This document shows, in pieces, positions 1 to 5,911 of a stretch of 7,242 nt of DNA. The stretch is from Oscillospiraceae bacterium (lineage in GTDB: Bacteria; Bacillota; Clostridia; Oscillospirales; Oscillospiraceae), in contig JAFSFK010000075.1 of assembly GCA_017435245.1 (NCBI GenBank), positions 1-7,242 of the forward strand, read 5' to 3'. Under the pieces are notes generated by a model that searched no databases, was not told the origin of the DNA, and worked only from the letters and a program-made list of their open reading frames with translations. The first letter of the stretch is position 1. Each line of letters begins with the position of its first letter. The translations under genes were made by a program, and so were the position numbers.

Positions 1-696
1 CGTTTCGGCATTCTGAACACCAATCCGGACAACTCCATCTACGAATTCGAGGAGAAGCCCAAGAAGCCCAAGTCCACCAACGCCTCCATGGGTATTTACG
101 TATTCAACTGGGATGTCCTTCGGGATGCCCTGATCGCCGACGAAGAGGACGAAACCTCCTCCAACGACTTTGGCAAGAACATCATTCCCAATCTGCTGAA
201 TGCCGGTCACAAGATGATGGCCTACACCTTCGACGGTTACTGGAAGGACGTGGGAACCATCGATTCTCTGTGGGAAGCCAACATGGAGCTGTTGGGCAAG
301 GACCCCGAGTTCAACATCCGTGGCGACGAGCGCAGCAAGATCTACGCCCGTAACGACGCCCATCCCTCCTCTTACATCGATGCCGGTGCCAAGGTGGTCA
401 ATTCCTTCGTAGCAGAGGGCAGCGAGGTCTACGGCAGTGTCCGTCACAGCGTCATCTCCGTTGGCTGCTCCATCGGTGAGGGTGCCGTAGTAGAGGACAG
501 TGTGGTCATGCCCGGTGTAGTCATCGAGTCCGGTGCCATCGTCCGGCACGCCATTTTGGGCGAGAACAGCAAGGTCTGCCGCAACGCCGTTGTGGGCGGC
601 GCCTTTGAAGCAAACGAAACCAAGCAGATCAGCGTCACCTCCAAGGGTGCGGTGGTCGAAAGTAACGCCGTGCTTCTGCCCGGTGATATGCTGTAA
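1..696 (+). CDS. glgC: Glucose-1-phosphate adenylyltransferase, catalytic subunit (5' end missing)
   Basis: The enzyme makes ADP-glucose from glucose 1-phosphate and ATP, the committed step of bacterial glycogen synthesis, in the cytoplasm. The frame is open from base 1 and reads 231 codons to a TAA at 694-696. The family is usually near 400 residues, so roughly the N-terminal 40% with the nucleotide-binding loop lies outside the window. Visible GlgC hallmarks are EFEEKPKKP (visible residues 16-24, glucose-1-phosphate-binding region), SMGIYVFN (29-36), a DFGKNIIPN segment and GYWKDVGTIDSLWEAN (79-94). The last 110 or so residues have the hexapeptide-like pattern of the C-terminal left-handed beta-helix. 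The ATG at base 88 is internal (the Met of SMGIYVF), not the start. It is the first visible gene of a glgC-glgD-glgA operon, and presence of EKP and SMG motifs marks it as the catalytic rather than the GlgD-type subunit. Confidence 0.96.
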   Translation, partial: RFGILNTNPDNSIYEFEEKPKKPKSTNASMGIYVFNWDVLRDALIADEEDETSSNDFGKNIIPNLLNAGHKMMAYTFDGYWKDVGTIDSLWEANMELLGKDPEFNIRGDERSKIYARNDAHPSSYIDAGAKVVNSFVAEGSEVYGSVRHSVISVGCSIGEGAVVEDSVVMPGVVIESGAIVRHAILGENSKVCRNAVVGGAFEANETKQISVTSKGAVVESNAVLLPGDML

Positions 697-702
697 GGAG
701 GG
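695..702 (+). promoter_or_regulatory. glgD Shine-Dalgarno overlapping the glgC stop codon
   Basis: AAGGAGGG lies 8 nt before the ATG at 711, and its first two bases are part of the glgC TAA stop. This fixes the glgD start at 711 rather than the in-frame ATG at 720. It also suggests that ribosomes ending glgC can re-initiate on glgD, which would help keep the two subunits in balance (inference). Confidence 0.85.
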
Positions 703-710
703 AAACCGAT

Positions 711-1823
711 ATGAAAGCAATGGGTATTATTTTCGCCAATGATGGCACCATCGGTTCTCTGACCGAAAAGCGCACCATGGCAAGCCTGCCCTTCGGCGGC
801 CGTTACCGCCATGTGGACTTCGCTCTTTCCAATCTGTCTGCTGCGGGCATTCGCCACGTGGGCATCATCACCCGTCACAGCTACCAGTCCCTTATGAACC
901 ACATCGGCTCCGGCGAGGAGTGGGGCATGGAGCTGGAAGAAGGCGGCCTGGAGTTCCTGACTCCCTATGCAATGAGCCGCACTGACAACTACCGTGGCAA
1001 GCTGGAATCGTTGTATTCCGCCATGAACTTCCTGGAGTATGGCAAGGAAGACGAGTATGTCATCATGATCGACTCCGCTATCCTCAGCAACATCGATCTT
1101 AAGGATGTGCTGGCTGCCCACATCGCCAGCGGCAAGCCTTTGACCGTGGTCACCAAAGAGGGAATTGCCAATGGCTCCAAGCAGCTGGATCTGGCGCTGA
1201 AGCTGGACGAAAAGGGCAAAATCGCCGATATGGCTGTTGACTATGTTGCCCCTGCTGACTATGTCGCCTCTATGGACATCTTCGTGCTGAGCAAAAAGTG
1301 GCTCGCCAAGCAGGTGAAGGAGCACATCGCCCACGCTTTGTATCACATGGACCGGGATCTGGTTCTGGGTCTGTGGCACAATGACCCCAATTCCATCAAT
1401 GTTTACCAGTTCAAGGGTCTGGCAATGTACAATGAATCTGTTGAAGAGTACTTCCAGAACTCTCTGGCTCTGGCAGAGAAGAAGGTCCGTGACGACCTGT
1501 TCCACTACAACCACCCCGTCTTTACCAAGGTCCGTGACCGTGTTCCCAGTTACTACGGTGAAGAATGTGAGATCGACGACTGCATCGTCGCCGATGGCTG
1601 TATGCTGGACGGCAAGGCAAAGAACTCTGTTCTGTTCCGTCAGGTGACCCTGGAAGCCGGCGCTGATGTAGAGAACTGCGTCATTATGAACGACACCGTG
1701 GTGGGCGAAAATTCCCTGCTTAAGTGCGTGATCCTGGATAAGGATGTTCTGGTCCGTCCCGGCTCCAAGCTCATTGGCACTCCCTCCAATCCCATCATCA
1801 TCCGCAGAGGTGAAGTGGTATGA
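711..1823 (+). CDS. glgD: GlgD, non-catalytic subunit of ADP-glucose pyrophosphorylase
   Basis: 370 residues, a paralogue of GlgC. In Firmicutes GlgD pairs with GlgC and changes its activity, while having little or none itself (family knowledge). The nucleotidyltransferase fold is recognisable, but key parts are changed. The GGxGxRL nucleotide loop is replaced by NDGTIGSLTEKR (residues 10-21). The conserved RAKPAVPF motif reads RTMASLPF (21-28), with Met where GlgC has its active-site Lys. No FEEKP glucose-1-phosphate motif precedes the SMDIFVLS segment that corresponds to GlgC SMGIYVFN. The C-terminal third (about 285-370) looks like the beta-helix domain. It begins 14 nt after the glgC stop and its TGA overlaps the glgA ATG, so all three genes are probably co-translated. 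Family assignment is firm; loss of catalysis is inferred from the residues. Confidence 0.95.
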   Translation: MKAMGIIFANDGTIGSLTEKRTMASLPFGGRYRHVDFALSNLSAAGIRHVGIITRHSYQSLMNHIGSGEEWGMELEEGGLEFLTPYAMSRTDNYRGKLESLYSAMNFLEYGKEDEYVIMIDSAILSNIDLKDVLAAHIASGKPLTVVTKEGIANGSKQLDLALKLDEKGKIADMAVDYVAPADYVASMDIFVLSKKWLAKQVKEHIAHALYHMDRDLVLGLWHNDPNSINVYQFKGLAMYNESVEEYFQNSLALAEKKVRDDLFHYNHPVFTKVRDRVPSYYGEECEIDDCIVADGCMLDGKAKNSVLFRQVTLEAGADVENCVIMNDTVVGENSLLKCVILDKDVLVRPGSKLIGTPSNPIIIRRGEVV

Positions 1824-3265
1824 AAATTGCCATTTTAGCCTCTGAAGGTTCCCCCTACGCCAAGTCCGGCGGTCTGGGCGACGTGATGGAGGCACTGCCC
1901 GCAGCGCTGGCCCGGATCCCCGGCAACGAGGTAGTGCTGATCCTTCCCTACTATAAGAAGATCAAGGAAAACCCCAAATTTGAGACCGAGCTGGTGGCCC
2001 AGTTCCACGTGGCTCTGGGCTGGCGGCAGCAGTATGCCGGCATCCTGCGCCACACCAACCGTACCGATGGTGTACAGGTCTATTTCATTGACAGCCTGTA
2101 CTATTTCGGCGCCCGTGAGGGTGCCATCTACGGTGATCTGGACGACGGCGAGCGGTTCGCCTACTTCTCCAAGGCCTGTCTGGACACCCTGGTAAATTTA
2201 AACTTCATCCCCGATGTGATCCAGTGCAACGACTGGCAGACAGCGCTGGTGCCCACCTTCCTGCAGGCACAGTACCGTCCCCTGTTCCCGGGTACCAAGT
2301 GTATGTACACCATCCACAACGTGGAGTACCAGGGCTGGGCACAGAGCAGCTTCTTTGACGATGTGCTGGCACTGCCCTGGGAGTATCGGGGCACGCTGGA
2401 TATGTCCGGTGCCGTAAATGTCACCAAGGCTGCCATCGAAACAGCTGACCTGGTAACCACCGTTTCCGAAACCTACGCCCGGGAGCTGATGTATCCTTAC
2501 TACGCCCACGGCCTGGACGGCATCCTCAGTGCCGCCTCCTGGAAGCTCACCGGCATCACCAACGGTATCGATACCGATGTGTTTAACCCGGAGACTGACC
2601 CCGCTCTGCCTGCCCATTATAATGCCGATAACTTCGTCATCGGCAAAGCTAAGTGCAAAGCAGCCTTACAGGAGGAAGTGGGTCTTCCCATCAATCCCGA
2701 CACTCCCCTGATGGTGATGGTTACCCGTCTTGCCGGTCATAAAGGTCTGGACCTGCTGGTCCACATCGCCCGGCGGCTCGTGTGGGAAGAGGACTGCCAG
2801 CTGCTGATCCTGGGCACCGGCGAACCTCAGTACGAGCATTTCTTCACAGAACTGGCAAACGAGTTCCCCGACCGGGTGGCTGCCAAGATCACCTTCAACT
2901 TAGGACTTGCCTCCCGGATCTATGCCGGCGGCGATATCTATCTGATGCCCTCTAAATCCGAGCCCTGCGGCCTGAGCCAGATGAACGCCATGCGCTACGG
3001 CACAGTCCCCGTGGTGCACTGCACCGGCGGTCTGAAGGACACCGTTCCTCCTGCCGACGAAAACGGACAGGGCGGTCTGGGCTTCAACTTCCAGAGCTAT
3101 AACGCCGACGATTTCGACGGCGCCATCCGCCGCTGCCTGAACCTGTACCATAACAACCGGGAGGGCTTCCGTGCCCTGCAGCGTGCCGGAATGGAGCAGG
3201 ACTTCAGTTGGAACGTCCCTGCCGGCCGGTATATGGAGCAATTCCATCGGATGCTTGGCTGGTAA
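1820..3265 (+). CDS. glgA: Glycogen synthase, ADP-glucose dependent (GT5)
   Basis: Transfers glucose from ADP-glucose to the non-reducing end of an alpha-1,4-glucan. At 481 residues it has the normal length for bacterial GlgA. The N-terminal GT-B domain carries the KSGGLGD motif (residues 15-21, the KxGGL ADP-glucose site), CNDWQTAL (136-143) and TIHNVEYQG (164-172, with the conserved His166). The C-terminal domain carries TNGID (247-251), TRLAGHKGLDLL (302-313) and PSKSEPCGLSQMNAMRYG (377-394), whose Glu381 matches the catalytic Glu of E. coli GlgA (MPSRFEPCGL). TGGLKDTV (402-409) follows. The start overlaps the glgD stop as ATGA, with AGAGGTGA at 1806-1813 as ribosome binding site, implying translational coupling. 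It is the last gene before a strong terminator. I see no damage or missing motif. Confidence 0.97.
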   Translation: MKIAILASEGSPYAKSGGLGDVMEALPAALARIPGNEVVLILPYYKKIKENPKFETELVAQFHVALGWRQQYAGILRHTNRTDGVQVYFIDSLYYFGAREGAIYGDLDDGERFAYFSKACLDTLVNLNFIPDVIQCNDWQTALVPTFLQAQYRPLFPGTKCMYTIHNVEYQGWAQSSFFDDVLALPWEYRGTLDMSGAVNVTKAAIETADLVTTVSETYARELMYPYYAHGLDGILSAASWKLTGITNGIDTDVFNPETDPALPAHYNADNFVIGKAKCKAALQEEVGLPINPDTPLMVMVTRLAGHKGLDLLVHIARRLVWEEDCQLLILGTGEPQYEHFFTELANEFPDRVAAKITFNLGLASRIYAGGDIYLMPSKSEPCGLSQMNAMRYGTVPVVHCTGGLKDTVPPADENGQGGLGFNFQSYNADDFDGAIRRCLNLYHNNREGFRALQRAGMEQDFSWNVPAGRYMEQFHRMLGW

Positions 3266-3280
3266 AGCTTGACGATCAAT

Positions 3281-3314
3281 AAAAAATACTCCCCATGCAT
3301 GGGGAGTATTTTTT
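3281..3314 (+). terminator. Intrinsic terminator of the glgC-glgD-glgA operon
   Basis: A 34-bp perfect palindrome begins 16 nt after the glgA stop. A-rich flank and TACTCCCC pair with GGGGAGTA and a T-rich flank around a central ATGCAT, giving a GC-rich stem followed by six T. Because it is fully symmetrical, it can in principle stop transcription from either side. It separates the glg operon from the downstream GH13 gene, which has its own candidate promoter. Confidence 0.92.
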
Positions 3315-3324
3315 ATCCAAATGT

Positions 3325-3537
3325 TAAATTCCGTTTTATCGGTGTAATGTTCATTAGAAACTGTAGGGGCGGATATTATCCGCCCGGGGATTTTGCAAAA
3401 CAAAATCCCATCACCGACAGGTGATAATATATGATTTCCTCCGGAAATCCCAATTATTTGCACACAAATAATTGGGCGGGCGATTGATAATCGCCCCTAC
3501 AAGCTCTATTGAAGACTGCTCGATAAATAGGAATTTA
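3325..3537. repeat. MITE-like inverted-repeat element made of six packed hairpins
   Basis: This non-coding stretch fills most of the 336-base gap between glgA and the GH13 gene. Outer arms AAATTCC-N2-TTTATCG (3326-3341, and inverted at 3521-3536) match at 14 of 16 bases. Inner arms TGTAGGGGCG (3362-3371) and CGCCCCTACA (3492-3501) are perfect. Between the inner arms lie six consecutive hairpins: 3367-3385 (9-bp arms), 3387-3409 (9 bp, loop CAAAA), 3410-3425 (6 bp, loop GACA), 3433-3449 (7 bp, loop TCC), 3450-3475 (11 bp, loop CACA) and 3478-3496 (8 bp, loop GAT). No transposase is encoded, so if mobile it would be moved in trans. I could not identify a convincing target-site duplication. A similar outer arm recurs at 7089. 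It may be a miniature transposable element or a palindromic intergenic repeat; both readings are inference. Confidence 0.8.
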
Positions 3538-3542
3538 TCTTC

Positions 3543-3571
3543 TTCCCTTTTGGCTTCATTTGGTGTATAAT
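3543..3571 (+). promoter_or_regulatory. Candidate sigma-A promoter of the GH13 gene
   Basis: A perfect TATAAT at 3566-3571 is placed to start transcription near 3578, about 24 nt before the ATG at 3602. The -35 at 17-nt spacing (TTCCCT, 3543-3548) is poor, so an activator may be needed or the promoter may be weak. It begins just outside the right arm of the hairpin element, so the element would not be in the GH13 mRNA. Confidence 0.55.
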
Positions 3572-3601
3572 CACACTATCCCATCACCCTAGGAGAAGTG
3601 T

Positions 3602-5446
3602 ATGCGTATTTTGTTTGATTCCAAGCAGCTTGCTTTCAAAGACCCCTTTGGCACTCTGATGCCGGAGCAGAGCTGTACCTTAAATATCCACATTCCCGCA
3701 TCTGTCCAAGCTACCGGCGCCACCTGTGTTTTTAACCACCAGGACGGGACCCCGGCTTACGAATTTCCTATGACCTACCGGATGAAGCAGGGAGCCTACG
3801 ATATTTTCCAACTAAAATTCTCTCTGCCCCAGCCGGGACTTTTTTTCTATTTCTTCCGCATCCAGAAAAAGAACGGCTCCTTCCGTCTGTTTAAGCAGGG
3901 CAATGATACCAATATGGAGGCCGGCGACTGCTGGCAGCTGAGCTGCGTCCCCGCCGACTTCACCACCCCGGACTGGGCAAAAGGTGCTGTCATTTACCAA
4001 GTGTTCCCCGACCGGTTCCATAGATCCGGCAAGTGCGACCTCACCGGCAAATTAGAACCTTACACCGTCCACGAAAACTGGGACGAAGAAGTATCCTGGC
4101 AGCCCACGCCCGAAGGTCTGGTGCTGAACAATGACTTCTACGGTGGCAATTTTAAGGGTATCACGGAGAAGATGGACTATATCGCATCTCTGGGCACCAC
4201 CATTTTGTACCTGAATCCCATCAGCAAGAGCTTCTCCAGCCATCGCTACGATACCGGCGATTATAAGACCCCGGATCCAATGCTGGGCACGGAGGAAGAA
4301 TTCACCGCCATGTGCGATGCCGCCCACAAGAGAGGCATCAAGGTGATCCTGGACGGCGTGTACTCCCACACCGGCTCCAATAGCCTCTATTTCGATAAAA
4401 ATAAAACCTTCGGCGGCAAGGGTGCATATAACTCCAAGCAGTCCCCCTACTACAGCTGGTTCACCTTCCATAGCTGGCCGGATTCTTATAACTGCTGGTG
4501 GAATTTTGCAACTCTGCCCACAGTAAAGAAACTGGATCCCGCTTTCGTGGAGTACATCATCACAGGCGAGGATTCCGTGGTAGAGCATTGGCTACGCCTG
4601 GGTGCCGACGGCTACCGTCTGGATGTGGTGGATGAGCTGCCCAACGAATTTGTAAAACTCTTAAAAGACCGTATCCGTGCCATCCGTCCCGATGCCCTGC
4701 TCATCGGCGAGGTGTGGGAGGATGCCTCCAACAAGGAAGCCTACGGCATCCGCCGCCGCTACTTTGTAGACGGGGTGCTGGACAGCTGTATGAACTACCC
4801 CTTCCGCACTGCCATCCTGAACTTCCTCCGGGAGCGGGATGACGGCCGGAATTTCCGTGAAACGGTGATGAGCATTGCGGAAAACTATCCCTCTCAGGTG
4901 TTGCTGTGCAATATGAATATGCTGGGCACCCACGACACTCCCCGGATCCTCACCGCATTGGTGGACGATTTCGACGGTAGCCGTGAAGAAGCCGCCAAAC
5001 GCCGCCTGTCCCGCACCCAGCGGGAGCTGGCAAAGCAGCGGCTGCTGCTGGCAACTACCCTGCAGTATACCCTCCCCGGCGCACCCAGCCTGTACTACGC
5101 CGACGAAGCAGGAATGGAGGGCTACAAGGATCCCTTTAACCGCCGTCCCTACCCCTGGGGCAGGGAAAACCGCCTGCTTTTGGAGCATCACAAGCAGCTG
5201 GGTCGGCTGCGCAAGGAGTGCGCTGCCCTGCGGCTGGGCGATATTGAATTTTTCCAGGCAGGAGACCAGAAACTGGGCTTCAGCCGCAGCTACCAAGGTC
5301 AAAAGATCCGGGTGTATATCAACCGCAGCACCGATCCCTGGGAGATCCCCTCCGGCAAGGTGCTCTACGCTCACAACCTGCATACCATGGCCCCCACCTG
5401 GCTCAGCGTAGGCGCAATGGGCTTCTGCGTCACTGAGGATGTATAA
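3602..5446 (+). CDS. Cytoplasmic GH13 alpha-glucan hydrolase, neopullulanase/cyclomaltodextrinase-like
   Basis: Probably hydrolyses alpha-1,4 (perhaps also alpha-1,6) bonds in malto-oligosaccharides or related glucans. 614 residues. Residues 1-125 are a beta-rich N-terminal domain of the type preceding the barrel in neopullulanase-like enzymes. The barrel begins at KGAVIYQVFPDRF (127-139). All GH13 regions are present: SSHRYDTGDY (212-221), region I DGVYSHTG (251-258), region V LPTVKKLD (305-312), region II GYRLDVVDE with nucleophile Asp341, region III LLIGEVWED with acid/base Glu370, and region IV GTHDTPR with His444-Asp445. A C-terminal beta domain follows from about 545. I see no signal peptide or membrane segment, so the site is the cytoplasm. 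AGGAG at 3591-3595 supports this start. Its position after the glg operon fits turnover of glycogen or imported maltodextrin. The exact GH13 subfamily and substrate cannot be fixed from the sequence. Confidence 0.92.
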   Translation: MRILFDSKQLAFKDPFGTLMPEQSCTLNIHIPASVQATGATCVFNHQDGTPAYEFPMTYRMKQGAYDIFQLKFSLPQPGLFFYFFRIQKKNGSFRLFKQGNDTNMEAGDCWQLSCVPADFTTPDWAKGAVIYQVFPDRFHRSGKCDLTGKLEPYTVHENWDEEVSWQPTPEGLVLNNDFYGGNFKGITEKMDYIASLGTTILYLNPISKSFSSHRYDTGDYKTPDPMLGTEEEFTAMCDAAHKRGIKVILDGVYSHTGSNSLYFDKNKTFGGKGAYNSKQSPYYSWFTFHSWPDSYNCWWNFATLPTVKKLDPAFVEYIITGEDSVVEHWLRLGADGYRLDVVDELPNEFVKLLKDRIRAIRPDALLIGEVWEDASNKEAYGIRRRYFVDGVLDSCMNYPFRTAILNFLRERDDGRNFRETVMSIAENYPSQVLLCNMNMLGTHDTPRILTALVDDFDGSREEAAKRRLSRTQRELAKQRLLLATTLQYTLPGAPSLYYADEAGMEGYKDPFNRRPYPWGRENRLLLEHHKQLGRLRKECAALRLGDIEFFQAGDQKLGFSRSYQGQKIRVYINRSTDPWEIPSGKVLYAHNLHTMAPTWLSVGAMGFCVTEDV

Positions 5447-5626
5447 ATGGAAAAGGAAACCTTTATAAGCGGTTATTGCCGCTGTCTGGACGGCAGCCGC
5501 ATAGTGGATCTGCTCACCGAGGATGGGAAGCTTCTGGAAGTGGACTGCAGCTTTGAAAACTGTCCCCATACCCCACAATGCACCATCGCCGCCACCATTC
5601 GTGGCGAATTAAAAATGGAAAATTGA
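5447..5626 (+). CDS. Small cysteine-rich protein of unknown function (59 aa)
   Basis: I do not recognise a named family. The ATG follows the GH13 stop directly (TAAATG), and GAGG at 5435-5438 lies 8 nt before it, so translation is probably coupled to the upstream gene. The 59 residues hold five cysteines: a YCRC pair (Cys11, Cys13) and Cys34, Cys39, Cys45 in EVDCSFENCPHTPQC, a spacing (C-x4-C-x5-C) that could bind a metal or iron-sulfur cluster (inference). There is no signal peptide or membrane segment. Codon choice in the first 53 codons resembles the neighbouring genes. The last six codons (GELKMEN region) are AT-rich and overlap a hairpin repeat, so the original C-terminus has probably been replaced. 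It could be an incidental open frame, but the ribosome binding site, the abutting start and the patterned cysteines argue for a real gene. Confidence 0.65.
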   Translation: MEKETFISGYCRCLDGSRIVDLLTEDGKLLEVDCSFENCPHTPQCTIAATIRGELKMEN

Positions 5627-5646
5627 AAATTGATAATTTTCCGTTT
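5613..5646. repeat. AT-rich hairpin repeat overlapping the 3' end of the small gene
   Basis: GGAAAATT (5617-5624) and AATTTTCC (5635-5642) form an inverted repeat around a 10-nt loop. Counting a T-G wobble and flanking A-T pairs, the stem reaches 12 bp (5613-5624 with 5635-5646). The surrounding sequence is a run of AAAATTG-type units. It is followed by CCGC rather than a T run, so it is not a standard terminator. It supplies the TGA stop at 5624-5626 of the small gene. Such GAAAATTG arrays are familiar bacterial intergenic repeats (general knowledge, not checked here). Confidence 0.6.
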
Positions 5647-5720
5647 CCGCAGTATGCACCCCCACACACTTCCCCAAGCGCACCGCACTCCTTAAACCGC
5701 AGAAGTGAAAACCTGCACCA

Positions 5721-5838
5721 CCGGCGATGCGTGCCGGGAGGGTATATAGGGAGGGCGGCTTTGATTGCGGGAGCAATCAACTCAGCGCCTTCCTATACCT
5801 GTTCTTTGCTAACTTTCTTGCAGGAGCAAGAAAGTTAG
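5721..5838. repeat. Palindromic intergenic repeat cluster with xGGA-loop hairpins
   Basis: Three hairpins lie in 118 bp of non-coding DNA between two convergent genes. CCGGC/GCCGG at 5721-5737 has a 7-nt loop. TTGATTGC-GGGA-GCAATCAA at 5761-5780 has 8-bp perfect arms. The third, 5809-5838, has 13-bp perfect arms (CTAACTTTCTTGC and its complement) around the loop AGGA. The second hairpin lies in a longer imperfect palindrome: AGGGTATATAGGGAGGGCG from 5739 pairs, with bulges, with GCGCCTTCCTATACCT ending at 5800. None is followed by a T run. The layout resembles REP/BIME-type dispersed palindromes, but no second copy is present in the window to prove that it is repeated. Confidence 0.6.
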
Positions 5839-5877
5839 TCTCCGAAGGAACCGGAACCATCGTTCTTAATAACAAAA

Positions 5878-5908
5878 AAAGACCGTCTGGAATTTCCAGA
5901 CGGTCTTT
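5878..5908 (-). terminator. Intrinsic terminator of galE
   Basis: AAAGACCGTCTGG (5878-5890) and CCAGACGGTCTTT (5896-5908) form a perfect 13-bp stem around AATTT. Read on the - strand, the hairpin starts 3 nt after the galE stop and runs into a T tract (complement of the A run at 5874-5880). In the + direction only TTTCT follows, so termination of + strand transcripts would be weaker but possible. Confidence 0.9.
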
Positions 5909-5911
5909 CTA

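Noticed and set aside
88..90. ATG as the glgC start codon
   Set aside because: The frame is open and GlgC-like from base 1 (FEEKP motif before it), and this Met is the conserved residue of SMGIYVF.
444..1895. 483-codon open frame on the - strand opposite glgC/glgD
   Set aside because: It lies antisense to two genes with clear family motifs. Its translation is low-complexity, rich in V, H, Q and G, with no recognisable domain; the length reflects codon bias of the + strand genes.
3362..3501. CRISPR array
   Set aside because: The hairpin stems differ from one another and there is no direct repeat with regular spacers.
3362..3501. Riboswitch or attenuator leader for the GH13 gene
   Set aside because: The best promoter (-10 at 3566-3571) is downstream of the hairpins, so they would not be in that leader. 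No known aptamer pattern was recognised.
3352..3510. Target-site duplication around the hairpin element
   Set aside because: Flanks inside and outside the arms give no identical direct repeat longer than 2-3 bases, so insertion cannot be shown from this sequence.
4661..5578. 305-codon open frame on the - strand opposite the GH13 gene
   Set aside because: It is antisense to the hydrolase catalytic domain and has no ribosome binding site or motifs that I can see.
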